Part shown: positions 1-11,094 of the stretch, one piece after another
Numbering within the stretch: position 1 is the stretch's first letter
Layout of the letters: the number at the start of each line of letters is the position of its first letter
Source of the DNA: Callaeas wilsoni
Lineage: Eukaryota; Chordata; Aves; Passeriformes; Callaeidae
Length of the DNA stretch: 64,000 nt
Assembly: GCA_013398955.1 (NCBI GenBank)
Contig: VWPU01004565.1
Span: forward strand, 42,029 to 106,028
Reading direction: 5' to 3'
Program-made: the position numbers and the translations under genes
The notes under the pieces: model-generated
Told to the model about the DNA's origin: nothing
Databases searched by the model: none
Seen by the model: only the letters and a program-made list of their open reading frames with translations

Positions 1-770
1 AGGAAGTCTTTCCCGCAATGATGAGTCACATAAAACTCCTCTCCAAAGCTGTTCCCGAATTTTCTCCCTCTCTGGATGCTCCCTGGGTCAGGGACAGCCG
101 TGGCATGGTTCCGCACAGCCAGGTGCATCCTCAGCCCCCTGGAGCTGCTCTCTCCAGCGCCCTTGGTCCAAGGGAACGTCTCGGGCAGGATCCCTGTGAG
201 TGCTTGCCGTGTGCTCCCAGCAGGGAAGTCATTCCAATTTTCCAGGGCTGTAAACTGCAGCCCTTGTATCTGGAGCCTTTAGCAGGCGCTGTGACAGCAG
301 ATCCGACGGGAGCGCGCTATGCCATCAATCCTCCCAAAATGTTCCTTTGCACAGAAATTACGGGGCTGATTCATGCTCCAAAGGCGGATTTCCAGCTCCT
401 GCCAAGTCGCCATGGCTCCCTTCTGCTTGGAATGATCGGGAGAAGTGTCTACCAAGGGAAGGAGCTCTGCATCACACAGGGAGGAGGAGGATGATGATGG
501 TGAGGAGGAGGAGGAAGCCTTACCAGCAGCTCCAAATCTTCTGGTTTTCCAGAGGATTTCACTTCCATTCAGCACAGCCCACTGTGCTTCCAACCGCTCC
601 ACGTGGAGGCTTCCAAAGATGCCCGGATTTCATTCTGCTCAATGCAGAGGGGTTTCTTTCCCTGTTTTCATAGGGGTCGTGCAAACTGGGAGCACCTCTG
701 TCCTGAGTCCCTGTCCCCACCGTGTCCCCACCGTGTCCCAGTCAGGGATTGCTGCTGCGCTCCCAGGGGG
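1..770. other. non-coding spacer, no gene seen
   Basis: Mixed GC-rich sequence with ORFs in several overlapping frames on both strands, none showing domain-like composition, and no paired splice sites that I trust. The only structure is a short purine triplet tract at 480-518 (GAG/GAT/GAG runs), which accounts for the Glu/Asp-rich or Ser-rich peptides predicted there. I see nothing else in this interval. Confidence 0.6.
480..518. repeat. GAG/GAT triplet microsatellite
   Basis: The plus strand runs as GAG, GAT, GGT and GAG triplets for about 39 bases. It is an imperfect trinucleotide repeat in otherwise complex sequence. No coding context surrounds it. Confidence 0.75.
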
Positions 771-868
771 CGTCCAGCCTGGAGAAGAGAGGGCTCCAGG
801 GAGACAGAGCCCTTTCCAGTGCTTACAGGGGCTCCAGGAGAGCTGGAGAGGGGCTTTGGTTTCCTTCC
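771..868 (+). mobile_element. CR1 LINE fragment
   Basis: The sequence 'ccagcctggagaagagaggg' followed by a GGGAGAC tract, 'ccctttccagtgctta' and 'ctccaggagagctggagagg' matches, in order, the segment of avian CR1 a few hundred bases before the 3' end. It is only about 100 bp with both ends lost, so it is an old truncated copy with no coding capacity. The order of signatures places it on the plus strand. Confidence 0.8.
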
Positions 869-2260
869 GTTTCGCCGGAGTCACTCCAGGTTCATGGTCA
901 GTGCCCCGTCCCTCCCCTCGTGCGTTAGGAGCTGCCGGGACAAGGTGAATCCCTGCGTTATTCCCGCTGCTGGCTTCCCTAGCCGCCTGCAGGCTGGAGG
1001 ATGCAATCCCCCCACTTCCCTGGCCCCCTGCCGAGCAGCTGGCGCTGCGGAGAGACTTGGAAAAGAGGGGGAGCCTGCGGGGCTTGGGAATTCACAGCCT
1101 GACAAAGTTGTGACTTGCAGAAGCACAAGGTAAGAGAGGGAAGAGGCCGCCCTCCCTGCGCCAGCCGCCTTTTCCCGGCAGTTCCCATCCCGGTGTAATT
1201 CTTCCCCCTAGTTTTCAGTCATGGAATAGATACCATTGAAGCCAGAGCTGCTGCACAGCCTCGGAGAAGCCGGGCCGGGTTGAGGGTGGAAAGGAGCTGG
1301 AAGGGGAGCCGGGGGAGAGGAGGAAGGCTGGAGGATGGGGCAGGGACGCCACAGATGTCCCGGGAGCTACGTGCATCCATCCACCGCTCCGGGATTCACT
1401 TCCCAGCTGCTCAATGCAGGCGATTGTTGCTTCTCCCTGAAGTGAACCAGCTCCGCGAGCCCCCACTGAGCGGCCTCTCCCAGCTCCCGTCCCTGCGGGC
1501 GGGATTGGAGCCGGCGCCCTCCATCCCTGCGGGAGCAGGAGGAAGAGACCGGAGCTGGGGAACAGCTCCAGGAAAACAAAAGGATTTGCAAAGTGGAAAG
1601 GGGTTGGAGGTGAGAACTGAAGCCCTTCCGGCCTCCAGGCAGGACCAGTGGCAGCACTGACTCCCCTCTGCCCGGAGCCGCTGGGATCCCAGGGAGTCAC
1701 TCTTCCAACAGCCTCCTCCGCTCCACCATTCCCAGTGTTCAGCCTGCCTTGTGCTTCCACACTCTTTTCAGACGGGTATGAGAAGCTGCTCCTCCCTCAC
1801 TTTCCACAGGTGTCACATTTGTTGCCGAGCACCCGTAATTTTGGGAAGAGTGTTTGTACTGCAAATGGAAACCTGTCATTCCCGGCGCCTCCCTTCCCAC
1901 TTAATTACAGCAGCCCCTGGAGCTGGAGCTTTCACGTCTCCCGGTTAAATTACCGAGCTGCTCCGATTAAAACTAACGCCGATCAAAAATTCCATAAGCA
2001 CAGACAATTTCCTCCTTTCTGTCTAAAATTCCAGCAGGCTCCAAGCTTGTTCCCTCCATCATAATAAACCATCCAAAGGAGGGAATGGTGCAGGAAGTGG
2101 AAATTAAGCCCCTGTTTTAGCAAATCACCTTCTCCTGAGGAATTTGGGAGCGGGACAGGCATTTGAAAACTAGCATGGATTAAGGGGGAAGGAGGAAGAG
2201 TGAGAGCTGGAGAGGGGCTGGGGGTGATGCTCCATTGGAAAGAGACACCATCCTGGCATC
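869..2260. other. non-coding spacer with one AT-richer island
   Basis: GC-rich sequence without a recognisable gene. A donor-like CAAG|GTAAGAG occurs near 1128-1135, but the upstream frame hits a stop 20 bases before it and no convincing acceptor pairs with it. At 1825-2015 the composition changes to an AT-richer stretch with several TTAATTA/AATTAC motifs, which could be a weakly conserved regulatory segment. Nothing else is visible. Confidence 0.5.
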
Positions 2261-2408
2261 TGCAAACCCCAGCTGTGCCGCAGAGCAGGAGCTGGGTTTG
2301 GTTCCTGGTGTGCAAACCCCGGCTGTGCCGCAGAGCAGGAGCTGGGTTTGGTTCTGGTGTTCAAACCCCGGCTGTGCCGCAGAGCAGGAGCTGGGTTTGG
2401 TTCCTGTT
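2261..2408. repeat. three-copy 50-bp tandem repeat
   Basis: Copies begin at 2261, 2311 and about 2360. Each contains CAAACCCC(A/G)GCTGTGCCGCA followed by GAGCAGGAGCTGGGTTTGGTT. The unit is 50, 49 and about 48 bp and the copies are almost identical, so this is a short, recent tandem amplification. Overlapping ORFs that repeat PAVPQSRSWVWF or NPSCAAEQELGL are its translation shadows. Confidence 0.92.
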
Positions 2409-3310
2409 CCTCATCCCACTGAGGCAGGAATCAGGGGGAATGTGCTACAATAAACCCTGCGGAGGGCAGCGAATCCAGATCTGTGTTCCGCAGGGATTCC
2501 TGGGGGCGTGAGCTCCGGGCAGGATCCGGGTGACTGAAGGGATGAGAGGCTCCTCCGTGTCCTTTCCCTGTGCCCACGTCCACAGCACTGCGGACACGAG
2601 CGGGAGAATCCAAGCCCATCTCCATGGCACAGCCACATCCATTTTTAAAACAGGCCTTCTGTGCTCTTCTTTTTCCAGCTCCGTCGCTCCAAACGGAGCG
2701 AAAGATGTTCCCGGCTTTTAGTGGGATTAAAACACAAAGTCCGGCCCAAATATCCTGGCAGCCACGGCGGCACTTCCCTAAAACTGCCTGCCACGGGCAG
2801 TGCTGGAATGGAGCTGGGATTTAATGGCACACAACCCCACAAAACGGGGTTGAAAAAACACTGCAATCCTGAGCCATCATTTCGGGAGTGTCACAAAAGG
2901 ATGGAGAGGGGAGCTCCCCACGGCACATGGAGGGGCAGATGTGGATGGGGATGGAAGCTCCCATTCCAGGCGGGGCGGGATGACCAGGGGCAGGAAGATG
3001 GGGATCCGTGACTCCAAAGCTGCTGCTGGGCCCTTTCCATGCTCAGTAGGTTCCCGGTGCCTTTTGCTGCTGCTCATAAGCAAAAGGCTCTCGGTTGCTG
3101 TTCCAGGATTGGAAATTGGAATCAGAGAAAGAGGAATGGGATGAAAATGAGATGAGAAAAAAAGAGAAATGGTGCTTTGGAAGCCTGTTCAAGTGTGTGA
3201 TCTCCCGTGCTGTTTGTACTGAGAGAATAAATCCATGCTGCGTTCCAGGCAAGGGGAGTGGAGGGGGAATATCCCCCCTTCCCTGGGCAGAGAATCATTA
3301 AGGTGGAAGA
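2409..3310. other. non-coding spacer, no gene seen
   Basis: GC-rich and moderately AT-rich sequence with no repeat family, RNA gene or exon that I can support. Purine-rich runs near 3120-3180 are low complexity only. Confidence 0.55.
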
Positions 3311-3500
3311 GGTTTCTCCATGGAAAGCGTGGTCAGGCAATGGCAGGTTTGGGGTCCCCGTGCCCAGAGGTGTCCAAGGAGTGCCAGCCGTGGCTCTCAG
3401 TGCTCTGGGCTGGGTGACAAGGTGGGGACCGGGCACAGGTGGGGCGACACGGTCTTGGAGCTCTTTCCCGACTGAAACGACTCCGGGATTCTGGGATCCT
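3311..3500 (+). mobile_element. CR1 LINE 3'-end fragment
   Basis: The order is a degenerate 'ccatggaaagcgtggtcagg', GGGGTCCCCGTGCCCAGAGGTGTCC, GTGGCTCTCAGTGCTCTGGGCTGG, ACAAGGTGGGGACCGGGCACAGG, a degenerate 'ggagctctttcccgactgaa' and a terminal GATTCTGGGATCC. This matches the last about 190 bp of the avian CR1 subfamily ending in a 'gatgatctt...gattctgggattc'-type tail. It is 5'-truncated, as usual for CR1. Confidence 0.85.
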
Positions 3501-4580
3501 CATGTCCAGCCCTCATCCGAAGAACACGCGCTGTGTTCAGGCAGTTCATGTGATCCTTGGGGAAGATTCCAATGTTTTCATTGAGGGACTGTGAATTCCT
3601 GTTGTGTTTTGTTTGTTTTGCTCTTTCCCAGAGCAATATTGTTTTTCCCTGGTGTCTCAGGAACTTCTCCTGGCCATCTGCACCATTCCCTTTCCCGCTC
3701 ATCTGCCAAAGCCCTTTGGATTTTTTTAAGCCCAGCAAGAACCTCCTCCAGCAGCCACACGCTGCCAGGCAGACTTGCTTTATGTTCCTCGGGAAAACCC
3801 AGTGGAAGCAGCATTCCCTGGGATGGCCGGGGCTCGGGAGGGGACGGAAGCGCAGGGAGCGAGGCTCCATCCCAGCCCCATCCTGACAATGCTCTTTCAG
3901 AGGCTCATAATGAAGCCATTGAGAACACGGAGTTATTTGGAAAACTCCCGAGCTGGGAGGAATCTGTGCCTGTTGGGGTTGAGTCACGCCTTGGCAGCGG
4001 CCACCCCAGCACAGATTTCCCTTTTTTTAAGTGCACTTTTCCAGATCCAGGGACAAGGGACCTTTATCAGCTTTAACTTCATCTCCGCCCTGGAATAGCT
4101 GCACCCGGCCCGGTCCTGCCAGAGGAAACTTCCAGAAGGTCTTCATTTGGAGACTTGGAGCTTCCAGTGGCTGCACTCTCATCCCAGTTGGAAACTGGTC
4201 CCCAGGCCTGCTTATCTCCAGCCTGAAATTACTTGGCTGCAGCTTCCCCCATGGATGTCAGTGCCTTGCTGCCTGCGGGATTAAGGGATCCAGTCCAATC
4301 TCTCCATTGGCAGGTGTGTGAAAGCTGCTCTGGTTTCTCCTACCTTTTCCTGTGCTTTCTGATAAAATAACAGGTTTTTCCCTGTGGAATTTTGGTGCTT
4401 GTGTGCCTCAAAGCTGCTCTGGTGTTGCCCAGTGCAGAACCCACCACGTGTTCCTTGACCCTCTCCTTGGTTCCACAATGTCCGCACCCGGGTCCTGCCC
4501 AGCCTGGATGGAGCAGGAGGCTTGTGCCACCAGAAGGGTGACAGGAGCCCAAAGGAAAAGGTCCCCTTTCCGGTTCCCTT
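3501..4580. other. non-coding spacer, no gene seen
   Basis: Mixed-composition sequence. T-rich and A-rich patches near 3590-3640 and 4020-4040 are not organised into any recognisable element. No supported gene, RNA or repeat. Confidence 0.5.
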
Positions 4581-4785
4581 TCTTCAGCGGGAATTCGGGA
4601 GCCTCCAGCGTGGCGGGCGCCCCCCGACACGGCCCCGGCTGGACACGGAGCACCGAACCCTCCGCTTCCTGCCGGTGGGAATTCTGGCCCGGGAGAAGTT
4701 CCGGGCCGGGCGTGGGGAGCGCGGGAGCTGCCGGGGCATTGTTGTGGAAGCGCCGATGGGATCAGGCACAGATGGGAGACACGGA
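4581..4785. promoter_or_regulatory. CpG-dense segment, possible small CpG island
   Basis: CpG dinucleotides are locally frequent, in blocks such as GCGGGCGCC, CGACACGGCC, CCGGGCCGGGCG and GCGCGGGAGC. The segment is about 200 bp, so it falls at the lower size limit of a CpG island. No TATA box or first exon is evident nearby. Confidence 0.3.
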
Positions 4786-4865
4786 GCTGTCAGAACGAGC
4801 CTGGATTGGAAAATGTTATAATTGGGATGGTAAACAAGTTCACAAGGACCCTATTGAGGCAAGGC

Positions 4866-4879
4866 ATTGCCATGGTAAC
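4866..4879 (+). promoter_or_regulatory. RFX X-box-like motif
   Basis: ATTGCCATGGTAAC matches the bipartite X-box consensus GTNRCC(0-3)RGYAAC at all fixed positions but the first, with a 2-bp spacer. RFX transcription factors bind such imperfect inverted repeats. A single motif can occur by chance; the case for function rests on its near-complete match only. Confidence 0.4.
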
Positions 4880-5910
4880 CGCCCAGAAAAGTCTGGGAAC
4901 GAGGAAGGGATCGATAAGTGGGGGCAGCGGAGGGAAGGGGCCTTCCCGGCGCGGGGGGCACGGCAGTGAGGGCTCTGGAATGTGCTCCAGCCTCGCCCCG
5001 CTCTCCGGGGAAGCACCGCTGCTCCAGGCTGGGAGCTTTTCTGGGACGAGCACGCCGGGCTGGGACCCTGTGCTCGCAGAGTGTGTTGGATGTTCGCTGC
5101 CGCTCGCCAGAGGGCTGGAAAAGCCCGGTTTTGCTGCGGGGACCTTTCCCATCCGTCCGTGGGATCCACTCCCCAGTCCGAGCAGGACCTGAGCTCCGCG
5201 GCACACCTTGGATGCAGGCAGGGCGGGATGGGGCTCGCACCCCCATTACCGGGAAGGGGTCAGCTCCCCGAGGCTGCTTGGACAGCGCTCTCGGGCACAG
5301 GGTGGGATTTTGGGGTGCCCTGTGCAGGGCCAGGAGCTGGGCTCGTGATCCAGGTGGGGCCTTTCCACCTCAGGAAATGCTGATGATCTTTCCAGCTGGG
5401 AGCAGCACGGAGAGCAATCCCCCCTCTGGCCCCGCATCCCCCTGCTCCGGCCTTTCCCAGTTTTTGGGTGAAAAGTTGGACAGGAGGAAACAAGAAAGCA
5501 AAAAGTCCTGTAATAAAACCAAGCTTAGCAACTTTATACTCCAAAATAGTATTTTTAAAGCCTTGTTTTATTAATCAGCTCCTTGTCTTTAATGGGAGAA
5601 TACTCCAAGATGGATGCAGCAATTTTCCTCACTCCAATAAAACGATAAAATTTGTTTATAGGCCAAAAGAAATGTTAAGGGCCCAGGGCCACTGAAGCCC
5701 TCAGAACAAATCTTTTTTAAGTGGCAGGGCTGCAACCCAGGGCAAGGGGCACCAGAAGGAGTTGGACAAATTCAAATAATCAGGATTGGAATTTGGAATC
5801 CGTCTGCTGAGCTGAGGTGGGCCTGGGCTGCCTTCCTTCCATGGCTAAATCAGGGAAAAAATAGGATTTTGTGCAAAGGTTTGCTTGGGAAGCAAACCCT
5901 GAGTTTGCAG
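4880..5910. other. spacer with an AT-rich segment
   Basis: GC-rich until about 5470, then an AT-rich stretch at 5475-5690 with several AATAAAA-like words and a TTTATTAATCAG core. No coding exon or repeat family is recognisable. The AT-rich segment could be a diverged conserved element or simple decay. Confidence 0.4.
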
Positions 5911-6085
5911 TCAGAATCCCAGGATCATTCCAGTTGGAAAGGAGCTCCAGGATCACAGAGTCCAGCCTGTGCCCGGTCCCCACCTTGTCCCCAGCCCTGA
6001 GTGCCACCTCCAGGCCTTCCTTGGACTTGTCCTGGGATGGGGACTCCAAACCTCCCTTGGCCCCTTCCAAGGCCTGAGCACCCTT
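5911..6085 (-). mobile_element. CR1 LINE 3'-end fragment
   Basis: Read on the plus strand it begins with the reverse complement of the CR1 tail (TCAGAATCCCAGGATCATTCCAG) and continues through GGAAAGGAGCTCCAGGATCACAGAGTCCAGCC, CCCGGTCCCCACCTTGTCC, AGTGCCACCTCCAGGCCTTCC and GGGGACTCCAAACCTCCC. It is the same subfamily as the copy at 3311-3500, in the opposite orientation. Confidence 0.85.
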
Positions 6086-7155
6086 CCCACATCCTCAACA
6101 GCACTTCTGCTTCGCCCCTGGAATTCTGGTCCATTACCTGACATTCCCAGCTGCAAAAAGTTGTAGGAGCTCTGTGACACCTTAAAAAGTGTCCAAATCC
6201 TGCCTTTATTTGGTGGCAGGATCCGGGAATGCAGATCCTGGATCCCAGTGCTGGAGCAGCCCCCGGGCTCAGCAGCGCTCCCAGATTTCTCACCCTCTGG
6301 GATGAGCTGTCTCCCAGGACTTACACGGCTATTTGGGAAGAGGCCCTTGAAATCCATCTGCTTTCTTCCTGGAAATCAGTGGATTTGAAGCGGGGAGGCT
6401 GGACTTTTCCAGAAGTGGAGGGAACACATGTGGGCACGGTGCTGTTCAGCCAAGCACCGCGAGCCCAGATTTTTCCATCCCTCTCCGAGCTGCACGGCAG
6501 CACTATCCATCATTTTTCCAGTGGCTGCAGTCTCTTCCAATCCCAATGAATTGCTGGGACAGATCTTTAATAATAACCAGCCACCAAGACCTGGGAGATT
6601 TCATTCATTCTGGCATAATCCACGCATTACCCGACTCGTGCGGGACCATATGGAGCGCTCTCCGCTGAATTTGGTGGAGTTACTGGGGTGAAACAAGGAG
6701 GAATTTTGTTCCTCATCCTCTTCAATTATGCTGTGGATTGGATGGTGCAGCAAACTCCAAGAGCTCATCTGGGCACAGCAGTGAGCCCCGAGGAGCCATC
6801 GCCGAGCTCGGCGGTGCCAGGAAACACTCGGAGCAGAAACGCCGCTGGGGGCCGATCCCTGGAGAGAATCACTGGGGCTTAACACTCCCTACAGCTGGGA
6901 ATGGGAACAGACCCCCCGCTCTGCGGGCAGGAAAAGGCTTGGGAAGATCCTGTTTGTGTGGTGGGACAGAGGGAAGAAATGACACCGGATGGATTCCTGC
7001 TGGATTGTGCACTTTGCCGTCATTTACCTGGGAAATGAAGGGACCCGGTCTTGCCCGTGCCCAGGGTTCCTGTGGAGATGAATTGTCCCGTCCGGGCAGT
7101 GACCAGGGTGGAGCCGTGATGGCCCAGCGCCCCGACGCTGTGGCCACGTTTAGGG
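6086..7155. other. spacer; AT-richer segment 6545-6745
   Basis: No gene is supported. The segment 6545-6745 is AT-richer and contains TCTTTAATAATAACC and TTCAATTATGCTGTGG, which resemble weak regulatory-island sequence. The rest is GC-rich without recognised elements. Confidence 0.4.
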
Positions 7156-7298
7156 ACAATCCCGGAATGGTTTGGGGTGGGAGGGTTAAAGCACGTCCAG
7201 CTCCGTGGGCAGGGACAGCTTCCACTAGCCCAGGTAGCTGCGAGCTGGCCTTGGGCACTGCCAGGGATGGGGAGTCCCAGCCTCTCTGGCCAGCCCAC
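7156..7298 (-). mobile_element. CR1 LINE 3'-end fragment
   Basis: Plus-strand order is 'cccggaatggtttggggtgg', GGGTTAAAGCACG, GGGCAGGGACAGCTTCCACTAGCCCAGG, CTGGCCTTGGGCACTGCCAGGGATGGGGAG. This is the reverse complement of the final about 140 bp of the common passerine CR1 type. It is truncated and non-coding. Confidence 0.88.
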
Positions 7299-7439
7299 AT
7301 CCAAACTTCTGTGCCTGTATTCACCCTTTCCCAAAATCTCCCTGACAAATAGACTCCAAGTGAACCAAAATCCCCTTTTTGGTGCCTGAGGACTAATGGA
7401 ACATGACATTTACTATTCCAAAGAGGTGCCAAAGGAATC

Positions 7440-7740
7440 AAGACGTTGATTCCGTGTGAACAGGCGGAGTGTGATCCCTGCTCCTGCCTCTCCCAGCCAT
7501 CAATAATAGAACGGTTCCCATTCCCATTCCATTATCGCTAATAATGAGTTATGGATAAAGCCACCGCGTCCTGTGGAAAAAGCAAGATCTGGGTTGATTA
7601 TTAGAGGCTCAAATCAAGAGATTGATGCCCAAAGCCAGCCTAATTAGCGGGAGTCTATTGGAGAGGAAGCTGAGCATGCTGCTCCAGCACTGCCAAATGA
7701 AATTAAGGCCCAATTATTGATAAATGAAGAGTGGTTTGTG
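7440..7740. promoter_or_regulatory. candidate conserved non-coding element (AT-rich, homeodomain sites)
   Basis: An AT-rich island in GC-rich DNA, dense in ATTA/TAAT cores: CAATAATAG, CCATTATCGCTAATAATGAG, TTGATTATTAGAGG, CCTAATTAGCGGG, CCAATTATTGATAAATG. It carries no CR1 sequence and no open frame with coding character. Such islands in vertebrate gene deserts are often conserved enhancers. Conservation itself was not measured. Confidence 0.4.
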
Positions 7741-8084
7741 CTGGAGCCTGGCCTGGAGTCGAGGAAATGCATCTGTCACTTGGCCTGCCCGGGAGTCACT
7801 CATGTGTGACACGGCATCCTGTGCGTTCCCGCTGCAGCTGGAGGCCCGGGCTGCGCTCCGATCGCTGTCTGACGGGAGCTGCCGCTCCAGCCCGAGCGGG
7901 GGGACACGGCCAGCTGTCCCCAGGGTCCTTCGCGGGGAAGGCGCTGTGTTCCTTGTCTGCTCCCGTGGATTCCCAGTTACCTGGTGCAGGCACACACACC
8001 TTGGTGCTCAGTGCCCTCGCTCTGACTTTGCTGTTACCGTGAAAACGGGCGGTGGAGGTGTTTGAAATCCCTCATTTCCCCGGC

Positions 8085-8280
8085 CTCTCAAGCCCACAGA
8101 TTCCATAAACGAGGTAACTGGGGTCGGGAAGTGCCCACTTTCATAAACCTTCAATTGGAGCAAGGGTTTATTAAGTCTGTTGTCAAAGGCAAATGGAAAC
8201 CAAACATTTGTGGGATGAGGAAGTCGCAGCGTGGGTGCCATCAGCTGGGAGGCCAATTTATCCTGCCACTCTAAAGTGGG
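8085..8280. promoter_or_regulatory. candidate regulatory island
   Basis: The segment has CATAAACGAGGTAAC, TTTCATAAACCTTCAATTGG, GGTTTATTAAGTCTG and TTGTCAAAGGCAAATGG, with complex non-repetitive composition and no CR1 similarity. It is a weaker candidate than the island at 7440-7740. A 19-bp direct duplication (GAGAACTGAACAGAAATG plus flank) follows at 8311-8350. Confidence 0.28.
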
Positions 8281-8430
8281 ATTGAAAGTTCATGGAATCT
8301 CATCCATGAGATGAGAACTGAACAGAAATGGGGAGAACTGAACAGAAATGTCACCTTCAAGTGCTGAGAGTGGAGGGAGATTTTCAGGAGGCTGGGGCTG
8401 GCAGAGGAGATCTCCTGGAATGAGAAGGGA

Positions 8431-8625
8431 AGGTTTAGATGGGATATTGGGCAGGAATTTTGGCCATGAGGCTGCTGAGGCCCTGGCACAGGGCTGTGGC
8501 TGCCCCTGGATCCCTGGCAGTGCCCAAGGCCAGGCTGGATGGTGCTGAGAGCAGCCTGCTTGTGGGGTGGAATGAGAGGATCCTTAAAATCCCTTCCAGC
8601 CTGAAGCATTCCATGGTTCCACGGT
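8431..8625 (+). mobile_element. CR1 LINE 3'-end fragment
   Basis: Contains in order GATGGGATATTGGGCAGGAATT, GAGGCCCTGGCACAGGGCTGTGGCTGCCCC, AGTGCCCAAGGCCAGGCTGGATGG and 'cccttccagcctgaagcatt' followed by CCATGGTTCC. This is the passerine-type CR1 3' end, plus strand, 5'-truncated. Confidence 0.92.
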
Positions 8626-9132
8626 GATTCAAACAGCCATGGCCGAGCTCTTGGCTTCAGAGGTCCCAAAATAGGCGCTGAGGATCTGGGGCTGGGCTCG
8701 GCGACACGTCGGGATCACGCCTTGGGAAGTGCCTTTTCTCGGCAGGCACCTGAGAACGCGGTCGGAAATAGGCTGCTCGTTGTCACAGGTGTCACCGCTT
8801 CCCTGCTTCCCGAGGACCCCGCGTCTTTTAATACCCAAACGTTTTTGGAAATCTGCCCCAATTTTAAGTAGGGCAGGAAATGCCTGTTCATCTGCAGGAG
8901 CTGCAGATCCTTTCTGGAGACAAGGAGTCAGGTTTCCAAAGGCACCAGGTGACTCCTGTTCCTCAGTCCCGTTTAACCGGGGCTGTGCCTGGGTCCCAGC
9001 TCTGCACGGGGCATTTTCCGTGGGGCTGTCCCTGCTCACCGCTGACCACCACAGCACCGGGCTCTGCTCCGCTCCTGTGGAGAACCCCTGGGAATGGAGA
9101 AACTCAGAGCTGCTCAGAGGGGAGGTGGGGGC
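8626..9132. other. non-coding spacer, no gene seen
   Basis: GC-rich mixed sequence between two CR1 copies. No exon, RNA gene or repeat is supported. Confidence 0.5.
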
Positions 9133-9252
9133 TCCATCCCTGCAGGTGTTCCAAGCCAGGTTGGACGGGGCTTGGAGCCGCCTGGGCTGGTGGAAGGTGT
9201 TGGAACCGGGTGGGGGGTAAGGTCCCTTCCAGCCTAAAGCATTCCCTGATAA
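9133..9252 (+). mobile_element. CR1 LINE 3'-end fragment
   Basis: TCCATCCCTGCAGGTGTTCC, GCCAGGTTGGACGGGGCTTGGAG, GGTGGAAGGTG and GGTCCCTTCCAGCCTAAAGCATTCC mark the last about 120 bp of CR1 in plus orientation. Confidence 0.9.
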
Positions 9253-10121
9253 ATCCTGTCATTGCCAAAGGAGGGTGGGACTCCGGTGGGTTTGTGCACT
9301 GGGACACCTGGATTTCCCTTGGAGTTGACACATGGACCTTTCCCTTCCCTTCCAAAAAATCCAGTTCATTCCTCACTCTCCAAACGAGGTACTGACAGAA
9401 TTTGCTGCCTTGGATTTGAAACATTCCCATATAAGAGCAAATCAATCCTTTCCTGGACGTGTTTTTCCTCCTGACGTTTCTCCTGGTCCCTCCAAACCGG
9501 AGAAATTATCCCAAGCTCCTGTTTCATGGATACTTCTCCCCCTGGAGCAGCACCAGGCCTGCGATCTAAGCTGCATTTCAAATATTAAAAATAACAATGA
9601 AATGTAATTCCACCTACTCATCCTAACTCGATTGGGGGCCGCCAGGAGAAGCCGGCTGCCATATGGAGATTTGCTGGCCGTTCCTGCTCCGTGCCGGAGC
9701 ACCAGTCCCGGTCCCCCTTTCCCACAGACCGCCGCGGCTCCACCCAGCCCTGCTGCCTCCAGGGCAGTAGTTCTCAGGGATTCGATCCCTTTGCATCACC
9801 TCCGTCTCCCCTGGGAGATGCAGGCTCTGTGCCCCTGGAGTACTCCCGGCCCCGATTCCGGGCTCAGCTCCTGGAATGGAGCAGCATGCAGGCCGGCACT
9901 GCAGCTGCTCCCAGCTCACCTTGTTTGTCCCCCGGGCCCTGCTCCACCTGCGCCGTGACCCCGGAATGTGCAGGGAAAAGCAGTTTTCTGCTGCCAAGCC
10001 AGCTCTGCGTGCGCAGGAGAATATGCAGAGCGGAGCACAGGGGACAGTGACATTTTCCCCAGCCCAAAGAGCCACGTTCCCTGCTTTCCCTGAGTGTGCA
10101 GCTCCGGCCCCATCGCGTCAC
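9253..10121. other. spacer with short AT patch
   Basis: No gene is supported. An AT patch at 9570-9630 (ATTTCAAATATTAAAAATAAC) is too small to interpret. The remainder to 10121 is GC-rich with many overlapping spurious frames. Confidence 0.45.
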
Positions 10122-10235
10122 TCCAGGACAGGGCTGGGAGAAAGCTGGGACAGTGCTGGGTCCCTGCCGGTGGCAGGGCAAGGAGCAAGGTGAGCCTTAA
10201 GGTTCCTTCCCACCCAAACCATTCCAGGATTCCAT
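10122..10235 (+). mobile_element. CR1 LINE 3'-end fragment (degenerate)
   Basis: CTCCAGGACAGGGCTGGGAG, GACAGTGCTGGGTCCCTGCC and TTAAGGTTCCTTCCCACCCAAACCATTCCAGGATTCC match the terminal part of CR1 on the plus strand with noticeable divergence. Confidence 0.8.
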
Positions 10236-10934
10236 GCTGCAGCTCCGCGTGCCAAGGCAGGGGATCTTTCTACGCAGCATGGAATAAAAAGAGGAAAATG
10301 TCTCTTTCTTTTTTTGAAAAAGCACATCAATAAAATTCTTACATAAAAAAAGAACAGGAGGAAAACAAGCTGAGCTAGAGACAACAATCACTGCGGGCTG
10401 AGACCTTGGGAAGGAGCTGGAGCCCAGAGTGGGGTTTTGCAGTAAGTTTTAAACCGCTCTCAAATGTCAGGCTGGGTTTCTGATGCTCTTACATTCCCAC
10501 CGTAAAATAGAGTGATTTGAGGAGCCTTTGGGGCCCTGCACAGCGCCCGCTCCTGCTGTAGAGCCTGAGCTTCACGTGTGGGTTCGGCTGCTGCTCGCCC
10601 TTTATGGCACTGGGGTTACTGGGGTAAATCAGCAGCACTTCCGTTAAACCCTCCATTGATCGTGTGGAATTCGTGGATGGGGAATAAAAGAGCTCCGTGT
10701 TTCTCCTGGTGAACTCCAGGCTGATCAGGGGACTGGGAACTGCCCTAAACACGGCCAGGATTTTCCAGGAGCACGGGGAAGTGCAGTTACTCGGGAATCT
10801 GGTCTTTACTGTGGAGCTGCCACGTGGAATATTCGCACCTTGTCACCTAAACTATTCCAGGCTCTGCCTTCCCTTTGTGTCCCTGCCCATCCCAGCTGCC
10901 CCCTGCGAGGGAGGGATGATTTGGAGCTGAGCAA
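10236..10934. other. spacer with A-rich patch
   Basis: An A/T-rich patch at 10280-10380 contains TTTCTTTTTTTGAAAAAGCAC and ACATAAAAAAAGAACAGG. Otherwise this is complex sequence without a supported feature. Confidence 0.45.
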
Positions 10935-11000
10935 CCGGGGCTAGTGGAAGGTGTCCCTGCCCACGGCAGCTGAGGAGCTTTCAGGTGCCTCGCAGCCCAG
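10935..11000 (+). mobile_element. CR1 LINE fragment (short, degenerate)
   Basis: GCAACCGGGGCTAGTGGAAGGTGTCCCTGCCCACGGCAG is the CR1 motif that normally reads 'agcctgggctagtggaaggt' and 'gtccctgcccatggcag'. The downstream tail is eroded. Confidence 0.65.
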
Positions 11001-11094
11001 AGTGTCCCAGGGTTCTCGGAGCTCTCCGTGCCTTCCGCAGGGCCGGGGGAGGCTGGAGCTCGGCTGCCGAGGGATGGTCCGCAGCAGGATTGCT

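Noticed and set aside
1070..1135. Possible exon ending at the CAAG|GTAAGAG donor-like site
   Set aside because: The only attractive frame meets a stop shortly before the donor and no good acceptor was found.
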